Source: Pseudomonas saudimassiliensis (GTDB taxonomy: Bacteria > Pseudomonadota > Gammaproteobacteria > Pseudomonadales > Pseudomonadaceae). From it: a DNA stretch of 64,000 bases. The stretch lies in contig NZ_LK391969.1 of the NCBI RefSeq assembly GCF_000939975.1, positions 2,487,953-2,551,952 of the forward strand. Direction: 5' to 3'. Positions 57,606 to 64,000 of this stretch are shown here, one piece after another; positions within the stretch are counted from its first letter, which is position 1, and each line of letters starts with the position of its first letter. The position numbers were made by a program, and so were the translations under genes. The notes beneath the pieces were generated by a model that was not told the DNA's origin, ran no database searches, and saw only the letters and a list, made by a program, of their open reading frames with translations.

Positions 57606-58532
57606 TCAGTCCGTGCAGCGGCGGTTCTTCAGGCTGGCCTGGGACACGTTGCTGCCGGCTGGCAAGCTCTGGGTGACCCAGACATTGCCGCCAATGATCG
57701 AGCCGGCGCCGATGGTGATGCGGCCGAGAATGGTGGCGCCGGCGTAGATCACCACATCATCCTCGACAATCGGATGGCGCGGCTGGCCCTTCAGCAACTT
57801 GCCCTGGTCGTCCGACTCGAAGCGCTTGGCGCCCAACGTCACCGCCTGATAAATGCGCACCCGCTCGCCAATGATGGCGGTTTCGCCGATAACCACGCCG
57901 GTGCCGTGGTCGATAAAGAAGCTCGGGCCGATCTGGGCGCCCGGGTGGATATCGATGCCGGTGTCCGAATGGGCCAGCTCGCTGATGATCCGGGCCAGCA
58001 GGGTGAGACCCTCGCGGTACAGCAGATGGGCGATGCGGTGGTGGATAACCGCCATCACCCCGGGGTAGCAGAGCAGCACTTCGTCGACCGACTTGGCGGC
58101 GGGGTCGCCGTGGTAGGCGGCCATCACGTCGGTATCCAGGATACGCCGCAGCGCTGGCAGGCCTGCGGCGAAGCGGCGGACAATGCCCTCCGCCTGCTTC
58201 AACAGCTCATCGGTATCCTGCGGGTTATGGCGGTGGGTATGGCGCAGTTCGAGCAAGGCTTGTTGTAGCAGTGAATTCAGCGTCACATCCAGCGTGTGGC
58301 CAACATAGAAGTCCTCGTTGGCCTTGCGCAGATCGGCCGGCCCCAGGCGCATGGGGAACAGCGCACCGGCCAATGATTCGACAATGGTCTGCATGGCCGT
58401 GCGCGAGGGCAACTCCCGGTCGCCGGGTTCGTGGGTCCGCCCCTGGGCTGTGCGCCATTCGGAGCGGGCTTCCCGCAGTTGTTCGACAATGCTATCGAGT
58501 TGCCAGCTTTGGTCGTAGGTCATGGTCAACAC
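57606..58532 (-). CDS. epsC: Serine O-acetyltransferase, EpsC/SrpH type
   Basis: This enzyme makes O-acetylserine, the precursor of cysteine. The C-terminal left-handed beta-helix has hexapeptide repeats (IDIHPGAQIG, GVVIGETAIIG) with the catalytic His in FFIDHGTGVVIGE and DVVIYAGATILG. The N-terminal helical domain is long, so the protein belongs to the EpsC branch with 308 residues rather than the shorter CysE. The GTG at 58532 has GGAA 5 bases upstream; an ATG at 58523 is an alternative. It is convergent with the YafJ gene. Confidence 0.92.
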   Translation of the reverse strand: MLTMTYDQSWQLDSIVEQLREARSEWRTAQGRTHEPGDRELPSRTAMQTIVESLAGALFPMRLGPADLRKANEDFYVGHTLDVTLNSLLQQALLELRHTHRHNPQDTDELLKQAEGIVRRFAAGLPALRRILDTDVMAAYHGDPAAKSVDEVLLCYPGVMAVIHHRIAHLLYREGLTLLARIISELAHSDTGIDIHPGAQIGPSFFIDHGTGVVIGETAIIGERVRIYQAVTLGAKRFESDDQGKLLKGQPRHPIVEDDVVIYAGATILGRITIGAGSIIGGNVWVTQSLPAGSNVSQASLKNRRCTD

Positions 58533-58739
58533 TTATGTTCCGGAAAGGCCCCATGGTAGACACTCCTGGCCGCGGCGCAAAGCCCTGGCGCGCAACCGAT
58601 TCAGCATGGATACAGCCGCAGAGGGTGCCCGCGAACTGCAATCCGCAGCTGGGGGAGGGCAGGCTATCGGTCTGTCTGAACTCGCAGCGAGCAACCCCGT
58701 CGTAATCAGGGAGAGGCTCCACGATCGAGGTGACCATCT

Positions 58740-59912
58740 ATGTACCAACACATTACCCGAGCAGCACTGACTGAATTGCTTAAACTCCAGGGCCAGACCT
58801 TCGTGTCCCTTTACATGCCCATGGAGCGGACCTTCCCCGAACGCGAGCAGAACAAGGTCCGTTACAAGAACCTCATGCGTCAGCTACGCGACCATCTGGA
58901 GGGCGGCAAGGGGGCAGGGGGAACGGCGCTCCTGCAGCAATTCGAGGCGCTGCTCAACGACGACGAACTCTGGACGAACCCGCGTAACGGCCTGGCAGTA
59001 CTGGCCAGCGATGACTTTTTCAAGGTGTTCTCACTGCATCAGACCGTCGAGGAACGGGTGCGGGTAGATCGCCAACCCTATCTCCAACCCCTGCTGCGCA
59101 TAAACCAGTTCGCGGAAAGCTTCCAGATCCTTTGCGTTACCCGCGATGCGGTAAGGATGTGCGAGGGCGATCGCCATGTTACCCATGAAGTGGAGCTGCA
59201 TCCCTCGGTACCCCGCAACCTGGAAGATGCCTTGGGTACCGAATTGACCGAGAAGAACCAGTCCGGTTACCCGGAAGGTTTCAGCCGGGCCGCGGAACGT
59301 GCCGGCGGCATGACCATGCACGAGGCCGGCGGTGGCGGTAAGCAGGACGAGATCGACAATGACCGTGAGCGGTATTTCCGTGCGATCGACAAGGCCATCA
59401 CCGAACACCACTCCCGCCCGGGTCTACCCTTGATCCTCGCCGCCTTGCCGCGTAACCAGGCGGCCTTTCGCGAGATCAGCCACAACCCGCAGTTGCTGGA
59501 GGAGGGTATTCCCCTGGATCCGTCATTGCTCGATGCCAGCGAGCTGCGCCGCCACGCAGCGGAGATCATGACCCGCCGTCACAGCGCCTGGTTGAACAGC
59601 GTCATGGAGCGCTATGGCGCGGCCAAGGGCAAGCAGCTGACCTGCGAGGATCTGCCGGAAATTGGCGAGGCAGTCTACGCCGGACGGGTAGCCATGCTGT
59701 TGGTGGAATCCGGGCGCAGTGTGCCGGGGGTGGTCAATCCCCAGAGCGGCGAGGTGGACCTGTATGAAGCCGAAGACGACACCGCTGACAGTGGCGCGGA
59801 CGTGCTCGATCAGCTGATCCCCCGGGCGGTGCAGAATGGGGCCGAAGTGGTCGTGGTGCCCAAGGGCATGATGGAAGGCGGCAGCGGGGCCGCCGCGGTG
59901 TTCCGGTTCTGA
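58740..59912 (+). CDS. Bacterial eRF1-like (baeRF) family protein
   Basis: The protein of 390 residues resembles the bacterial archaeo-eukaryotic release factor families. The beginning, LKLQGQTFVSLYMPMERTFPE, and the blocks RNGLAVLASDDFFKVF and QPYLQPLL are characteristic. No true GGQ peptide-release motif is seen; the glycine-rich loop at about 197-200 (GGGGKQDE) may be a counterpart but lacks the motif. The final third (from about 290) is L7Ae-like in pattern (QLIPRAVQNGAEVVVVPKGM). GAGGTGA lies before the ATG. It has been proposed that this family acts on stalled or inactive ribosomes; the exact role is unknown. Confidence 0.75.
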   Translation: MYQHITRAALTELLKLQGQTFVSLYMPMERTFPEREQNKVRYKNLMRQLRDHLEGGKGAGGTALLQQFEALLNDDELWTNPRNGLAVLASDDFFKVFSLHQTVEERVRVDRQPYLQPLLRINQFAESFQILCVTRDAVRMCEGDRHVTHEVELHPSVPRNLEDALGTELTEKNQSGYPEGFSRAAERAGGMTMHEAGGGGKQDEIDNDRERYFRAIDKAITEHHSRPGLPLILAALPRNQAAFREISHNPQLLEEGIPLDPSLLDASELRRHAAEIMTRRHSAWLNSVMERYGAAKGKQLTCEDLPEIGEAVYAGRVAMLLVESGRSVPGVVNPQSGEVDLYEAEDDTADSGADVLDQLIPRAVQNGAEVVVVPKGMMEGGSGAAAVFRF

Positions 59913-59920
59913 AGTGCCGG

Positions 59921-59947
59921 ACCGGCAGCCCGTGCCGGGCTGCCGGT
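59921..59947. terminator. Bidirectional terminator between the baeRF and DUF1232 genes
   Basis: A perfect 12-bp stem (ACCGGCAGCCCG with CGGGCTGCCGGT) and a 3-base loop lie between the two convergent genes and are followed by ATTGTT. Confidence 0.8.
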
Positions 59948-59951
59948 ATTG

Positions 59952-60344
59952 TTACTCCTTTTCGGCATCGATAACGATGCCGCTTTCCTCCGGTATCGCC
60001 GGCCCGAACCAGCGCTCCATCTTGCGACTGGCCTGGGCCTTTACGTCATCGGTGATATAGGCCGACACCGTGGCCAGGGCTGCCAGCAGCACGCCCAGAT
60101 CGTCGGTATAGCCCAGCAGGACGGCGAAGTCCGGGATGGCATCCAGCGGGAAGATGAAATAGCCGAGGGCGCCGTAGATGGCGGTTTTAGCCCAGCGCGG
60201 GGTCTGCGGATCCTGGGCGGCGTAGTACAGCCAGAGGACCTTTTCCACCACTTCCTTGCCTGCCACCTTGGCGTAGCGGGTCAATTTGTTCCATAAACCG
60301 CTTTCGCTGAATTTTTTCTCGAAACTCTGAAACTTGATGGCCAT
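59952..60344 (-). CDS. DUF1232 (YkvA-like) membrane protein
   Basis: This 130-residue protein contains the DUF1232 core, KTAIYGALGYFIFPLDAIPDF, with the conserved pattern P-x-D-x-I-P-D and the GYTDDLGVL stretch. One or two hydrophobic helices are present (about 54-72 and 80-100). AGGGGGCG precedes the ATG. The function is unknown, although relatives are often linked to envelope or stress genes. Confidence 0.85.
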   Translation of the reverse strand: MAIKFQSFEKKFSESGLWNKLTRYAKVAGKEVVEKVLWLYYAAQDPQTPRWAKTAIYGALGYFIFPLDAIPDFAVLLGYTDDLGVLLAALATVSAYITDDVKAQASRKMERWFGPAIPEESGIVIDAEKE

Positions 60345-60465
60345 GGTCGCCCCCTGGGAAATGCAATGCGTGAACCTGATAGTCAGGTGCTCAGACTACA
60401 GACCACAGCGGTGGGGTGAAAGTGCGGTGCGGGGAGGGTGTGAAGAAGGGATGGAGCCAGTGGAA

Positions 60466-60489
60466 GATGCCCCGGCGTACCGGGGCATC
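60466..60489 (-). terminator. Terminator after the OprD-family porin gene
   Basis: A 10-bp stem (GATGCCCCGG with CCGGGGCATC) and a 4-base loop (CGTA) lie 9 bases past the porin stop. T residues are few, so intrinsic termination is moderately supported. Confidence 0.65.
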
Positions 60490-60497
60490 GTTTCGAC

Positions 60498-61793
60498 TTA
60501 GAGCAGAACGAAGTTGTACGTCAGGTAGACGCGCAGCTGGTCCTGGTCGCGGCCGCTGTTGCCCTCAGCGGCGCCGGAGCGCAGGCTGGCATGACGCACG
60601 GATACACCCAGGTCTTTCAGGAAGCCCTGTTGCACGGTGTAGTCCAGGCGCAGGTTACGTTCCCATTCCTCGTCCCTTTCGCCGGGATTGACGTCGAAGT
60701 CACTACCGCGCAGGTACTTGGCAGTGAATTTCAGACCGGGCGCCAGATCGGCAAAGTCGTAGCTGTACTGGCCAACCCAGGTCTTCTCGCCGGCACGCTC
60801 GAACTTGTTGATCTGCGAGTCGGTGATCAGGTACGCAGTGGAGCCGCCGCCGTTATCCAGGTAGACGAAGTTGCTGTCGCCGCTCATCTTCTGGTAGCCC
60901 AGGCCCAGGCCGTGGTTGCTCAGCTTGTAGGTGAACATGGCGCTCATGGCGCGGTTGTCCACTTCGCCATCGTTGTAGATGCCACGGGCTGTGTAACCAG
61001 CTGCGCCACTATCGTTGGCACCAGTGGAGCCGCTGTCGAAGTAACGCAGGTCAGTGATCAACTGGCCGGCACCCAGGTCCAGGGTGTGGACCGCGCCCAG
61101 GTAGTGCTGCTTGTAGTAGTCCTTGAGCTTGGCGAAGTAGTAGCTGGCTACCAGGTTGTCGCCCAGCTGGGCATCACCGCCGGCGTACTGGAACTTGTTC
61201 ACCAGTTCGCTGCTGCCACCGATGCGCAGATTTTCATGGGAGGTGGAGTTACGACCGCTGGACTCATCCATCTGGCCCAGGCGCAGGGTCAGATTGTCGA
61301 TTTCCTTGGAGGTCAAGGTGGCGCCGCTGTAGGTTTGCGGCAGCAGGCGACCGTCGTTGCGCATCAGCACCGGCAGGCTGGGCTGCAGGCCGCGGCCGAC
61401 CTTCAGCTCGGTCTCGGAGACCTTGGCCTTGGCAGCGAAGTCGATCTGGCTGAACTCGGGTACCGCGCCGCCGTCGTCATCTTCGGGGAACATGCTCTGG
61501 CTGCCCTGATAATCCAGGCGAATGCCCGCACGGGCAAACACGTCCAGACCAAAGCCGACGGGGCCCTGGGTGTAGCCGGACTGGAAGTCGAGCATGAAGC
61601 CCTGGCCCCAGGCCTTGTCGTCCTCAACATCACCTTCACGGTAATCACCGTTGAAATACAGGTTACGCAGGCCCAGGGTAGCCTTGGCGTCGTCGACGAA
61701 GCTGAAACCGTTATTCGGGGCCTGGGCCATGGACAGAGTTGGCAGAGCCAGCACAGCGGCGGCGACGCTGCTGGCGATCAGTGTTTTTCTCAT
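60498..61793 (-). CDS. OprD-family outer membrane porin
   Basis: The 431-residue protein has a signal peptide (MRKTLIASSVAAAVLALP, cut near SMAQA) and beta-strand-rich sequence ending in the membrane-type LRVYLTYNFVLL. Blocks such as ATLGLRNLYFNGDYRE, ETELKVGRGLQPSLPVL and NLTLRLGQMDE match the OprD/Occ family of substrate-specific channels, which take up basic amino acids or aromatic and other carboxylates. Which substrate is used cannot be told here. GAGGAAC precedes the ATG. Confidence 0.92.
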   Translation of the reverse strand: MRKTLIASSVAAAVLALPTLSMAQAPNNGFSFVDDAKATLGLRNLYFNGDYREGDVEDDKAWGQGFMLDFQSGYTQGPVGFGLDVFARAGIRLDYQGSQSMFPEDDDGGAVPEFSQIDFAAKAKVSETELKVGRGLQPSLPVLMRNDGRLLPQTYSGATLTSKEIDNLTLRLGQMDESSGRNSTSHENLRIGGSSELVNKFQYAGGDAQLGDNLVASYYFAKLKDYYKQHYLGAVHTLDLGAGQLITDLRYFDSGSTGANDSGAAGYTARGIYNDGEVDNRAMSAMFTYKLSNHGLGLGYQKMSGDSNFVYLDNGGGSTAYLITDSQINKFERAGEKTWVGQYSYDFADLAPGLKFTAKYLRGSDFDVNPGERDEEWERNLRLDYTVQQGFLKDLGVSVRHASLRSGAAEGNSGRDQDQLRVYLTYNFVLL

Positions 61794-61945
61794 TATGTTG
61801 TTCCTCGAGTATTACATCTCAGGGGTTGCCCGTCGGGCGGTCATTTTTATAACCGCTGTAACATAGATGAATCTGCCAACAAATCAAGCAATTGACGTGT
61901 CGATCTAGACCTAAGTATGAGGAACCCCTGCGTTGTCGGTCGGTC

Positions 61946-62752
61946 TTATCGCGCCGCCTCATACAGGGGGCGTACCTTGGGAATATTGTTCTGCAGGTTC
62001 TGGATGCGCCCGGAGGAGGAAGGGTGAGTGCTCAGGAAGGCGGGCGGCTGGCCCTGGGAGGCGGCGGCCATCTTCTGCCACAGAGTGACCGCCGCGTCCG
62101 GCTTGTAGCCGGCCCGCGCGGCCAGTTCCAGGCCGATCAGGTCTGCTTCGGTTTCGTTGGAGCGACTGTTGGGCAGCTCGAGGCCGTACTGTACCGCCAT
62201 GTCCGCCGCCTGGCGGGCGCCTTCGCCCAGGCCCAGCAGCGAACCAATCACCTGGGTGCCCATCTGCGTGGTATAGGCGCGGGAAATGGCCTCGCGACCG
62301 TGTTCGCGCAGAGCGTGGGCAATTTCATGGCCCATGATCTGGGCAATCTCGTCGTCGCTCAGCTGCAGCTTATCGACAATGCCGGTATAGAAGATGATCT
62401 TGCCGCCGGGCATGCAGCTGGCGTTCAACTGGTCGCTCTTGATGAGGTTCACTTCCCACTTCCAGTTGGCCGCATCGGGGCGGAAATGATCGACCTCCTT
62501 GACCAGCTTGTCAGCGATGCGGTGCAGTCGCTTGAGCATGGCAGCATCGGTGTTGAGCACCTTTTTTGCTTTCGCCTCGGCGAGCATTTCGTTGTAGGAC
62601 TCGGCCGCCATCTGGTCGACCTCGGCGCTGGACAGTGCGCTGAACATGTATTGGCTGCGATCGACGCCGACCGCTCCGCCCTGGGTGGTATTGACGGTTT
62701 CGCAGCTCGCAAGGAGCATGAATGGCAGACAGCAAAGTAGACGGGTGCGCAT
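61946..62752 (-). CDS. M48-family lipoprotein metallopeptidase
   Basis: A lipoprotein signal ends LLAS-C (Cys17), so it is membrane-anchored in the periplasm. The zinc-binding HEIAH is in MGHEIAHALREHGRE (about 140-154), and the third ligand Glu is in NETEADLIGL. The length is 268 residues. It resembles LoiP/YggG, which act in outer-membrane protein quality control. AAGGAAG lies close before the ATG. It is separated from the porin gene by about 150 bases. Confidence 0.92.
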   Translation of the reverse strand: MRTRLLCCLPFMLLASCETVNTTQGGAVGVDRSQYMFSALSSAEVDQMAAESYNEMLAEAKAKKVLNTDAAMLKRLHRIADKLVKEVDHFRPDAANWKWEVNLIKSDQLNASCMPGGKIIFYTGIVDKLQLSDDEIAQIMGHEIAHALREHGREAISRAYTTQMGTQVIGSLLGLGEGARQAADMAVQYGLELPNSRSNETEADLIGLELAARAGYKPDAAVTLWQKMAAASQGQPPAFLSTHPSSSGRIQNLQNNIPKVRPLYEAAR

Positions 62753-62869
62753 GACGGACTTCCTTCGCGATTTCGATACCGGGGGCAGCGTGGCGTGCGC
62801 TCGGTAGCAGATCAGATTTAACTAGCTTGGACCGCTGCGGTTTATAAAGCGTTCCGGATCAGTTGGCAA

Positions 62870-63538
62870 TCATTCCGCTGCGGCGGGGCTGTCGAGCCGC
62901 ACCGCATGACCGATCGGGTTGCAGCAGTGCGGGCCCTGGGTGGCCGGGCTGCTGACCGCAGGGTTGACCGGATACATCAGTTGCACCTGGGAGTCGGCAT
63001 TGAGCAGTAGCGGTTGCAGCGCCCCCGGCGCCGTGGCGCTGGCCAGCCAGATCGCCTGCTCGGCCCGGTTCAGCGTCACCGGCATGCGCTCGCCCAGGCG
63101 CGCCGGCAGGCCTTTGGCCGGGGCCGTGATCAATGCGCAGCTGTCCCAGTAAGTGCCATCGTCAAGGGCATAGCGATCCCAGAGTGCCGCCAGCGCCAGG
63201 CCGCCGTTCTCACGCCGCAGGTACCAGGGCTGTTTGCGCTGGCCCTGCGGCTGCCAGACATAGAAGCCATCGACGGGAATCAGGCAGCGGCGCTGCACCA
63301 GGGGCTCGCGGAACATCGGCTTGTCATGGAGGAACTCGGCCTGGGCGGAAAAGGGCGCGCGGCTCAGGTCGCGCAGCCAGCCAGGGGTGAGATTCCACAG
63401 CACCTCGGTGCATTCGAGGCGGCTGTCGGTCTTGCGCAGGATCAGGATGCGATTGCCGGGGCTAAGGTTCCAATTGGGCCGCCAGCCTGCGGGCAGGTCC
63501 GGCGCCGGCGCATTGAACTGGGCGATGCGGCCGGTCAT
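62870..63538 (-). CDS. SRAP (YedK/HMCES) family protein with degenerate active site
   Basis: SRAP proteins shield abasic sites in single-stranded DNA by bonding through Cys2. Here the protein starts Met-Thr-Gly-Arg, so Cys2 is replaced by Thr. Compared with E. coli YedK from memory, the Asn-Ala-Arg loop reads SAQ (Ser64, Gln66), the catalytic Glu in the F-x-E-W pattern is Val94 (GFYVWQ), and the His before D/E-R-x-P is Gly149 (LGERMPV). The fold is otherwise recognisable (RRCLIPVDGFY, KQPWYL). The length is 222 residues. Its start overlaps the CPXCG gene stop (ATGA). It should not form the normal crosslink. Confidence 0.85.
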   Translation of the reverse strand: MTGRIAQFNAPAPDLPAGWRPNWNLSPGNRILILRKTDSRLECTEVLWNLTPGWLRDLSRAPFSAQAEFLHDKPMFREPLVQRRCLIPVDGFYVWQPQGQRKQPWYLRRENGGLALAALWDRYALDDGTYWDSCALITAPAKGLPARLGERMPVTLNRAEQAIWLASATAPGALQPLLLNADSQVQLMYPVNPAVSSPATQGPHCCNPIGHAVRLDSPAAAE

Positions 63539-63735
63539 AGCGGATCTTCCTCACGGCGCAGGTCGAGCTGGTAACCCTCCAGGTCATTGTCTACCCAGAG
63601 GTTGACGAGGATCGGTTGGCAGCAGACGGAGCAGTCCTCCACATAACTCTGCGAGCCGCCGCTGAGGTCGACCAGCAAGCGGATGGGCTCGCCGCAGTGC
63701 GGGCAATGGCGTGCGCATTCATCCAGCAGGGGCAT
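63535..63735 (-). CDS. CPXCG motif cysteine-rich protein
   Basis: This 66-residue protein has two Cys pairs, CPHCGEP at about residues 11-17 and CSVCCQPI at about 35-42, likely forming one zinc-ribbon-like site. The C-terminal half is acidic. It matches the CPXCG small cysteine-rich family seen in Pseudomonas. GAGAGAA is upstream of the ATG at 63735. The stop overlaps the SRAP-like start, so both are made from one message. Nothing is known of a joint role. Confidence 0.85.
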   Translation of the reverse strand: MPLLDECARHCPHCGEPIRLLVDLSGGSQSYVEDCSVCCQPILVNLWVDNDLEGYQLDLRREEDPL

Positions 63736-63862
63736 GGGATTCTCTCGAAACGGGGTAGTAGGGCAGTCTAGCAGACCCGGGGGTGAACTACCCAGGCGGC
63801 GGATGTGGCGGGAATTTGCCGGTACGCTTCAGGCATGATCCGACAAAACCGGCACAGGGGAA

Positions 63863-63891
63863 TTGTGAGTCCCCTCGCTGCGCCGCATAAT
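63863..63891 (+). promoter_or_regulatory. Sigma70 promoter of the acyltransferase gene
   Basis: A -35 TTGTGA (63863-63868) and a -10 CATAAT (63886-63891) with 17-base spacing lie 33 bases before the ATG. The spacing and sequences are good. Confidence 0.6.
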
Positions 63892-63923
63892 GCGCGCTTT
63901 CTACCCAAGGTAATGAGGAATGC

Positions 63924-64000
63924 ATGGGCGAGTTTGATGCCATCCGGCCCTATGGAGATGACGAAGTACCTGTCGTCCTGCAGCGGTTGCTGCAGGATCG
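63924..64000 (+). CDS. Acyltransferase family protein, 5' end only
   Basis: Only the first 25 codons are within the window. The start GEFDAIRPYGDDEVPVVLQR resembles the beginning of Pseudomonas 1-acyl-sn-glycerol-3-phosphate acyltransferase-like proteins. GAGG lies 5 bases before the ATG. The assignment is from the N-terminus alone and is tentative. Confidence 0.55.
   Translation, partial: MGEFDAIRPYGDDEVPVVLQRLLQD

Overview
This window is a GC-rich chromosomal segment from a gammaproteobacterium, most likely a member of the Pseudomonadaceae. From memory of the P. aeruginosa PAO1 map, the order thiC - nudF - yqiB - cpdA - parE - aspartyl protease - parC - AhpA-like - serB - fimX - PilZ protein - psd - rhdA - motA - motB - rsgA - orn - queG - nnr - tsaE - amiB - mutL - miaA - hfq - hflX - hflK - hflC - DUF2065 - hisZ - purA follows the PA4973 to PA4938 block almost gene for gene. 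The main departure is an epmB-efp-epmA cluster between the fimX region and psd. EF-P carries the lysine-type modification site, whereas P. aeruginosa uses rhamnosylated arginine. A catalase is also inserted after serB. This combination suggests an early-branching or marine pseudomonad (for example Halopseudomonas-like), but the genus is an inference.

Bases 1-24550: a TPP riboswitch controls thiC, followed by nudF, yqiB and cpdA (cAMP phosphodiesterase), the topoisomerase IV genes parE and parC, a divergent AhpA-like gene and serB, and a catalase. Then come the type IV pilus c-di-GMP proteins FimX and a PilZ effector, the EF-P modification cluster, psd and rhdA, and the flagellar stator pair motA-motB. 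Bases 24595-40537: rsgA, orn and queG, then a tightly overlapping run nnr-tsaE-amiB-mutL-miaA-hfq-hflX-hflK-hflC, then DUF2065-hisZ-purA. The nnr gene contains an in-frame 39-bp tandem duplication.

Bases 40538-53040 are more accessory. They hold an unusual inverted-repeat region after purA, an AidB-like acyl-CoA dehydrogenase, DUF2788, an Lrp regulator, the FieF exporter with a lipoprotein, hrpB and rsmC. A Mn(II) (yybP-ykoY) riboswitch lies ahead of a GDT1/TMEM165-type exporter, which is followed by an orphan TOBE domain. Next are yghU, a tRNA-Val/tRNA-Asp operon, a ZapE-like ATPase and a lipoprotein hydrolase.

Bases 53041-64000 hold an unusual autotransporter whose passenger is a von Willebrand A domain. 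After it come an exported M20 peptidase, a YafJ-type amidotransferase, serine acetyltransferase, a baeRF-like protein, a DUF1232 protein, an OprD-family porin and an M48 lipoprotein peptidase. The region ends with an overlapping pair made of a small CPXCG zinc-ribbon-like protein and a SRAP-family protein that has lost every catalytic residue I can align, followed by the start of a probable acyltransferase gene.

The items I consider most worth following up are the catalytically degenerate SRAP/CPXCG pair, the vWA autotransporter, the compact lysine-type EF-P cluster, the orphan TOBE domain beside the Mn exporter, and the duplicated loop in NnrD. I saw no insertion sequences, prophage or CRISPR arrays.
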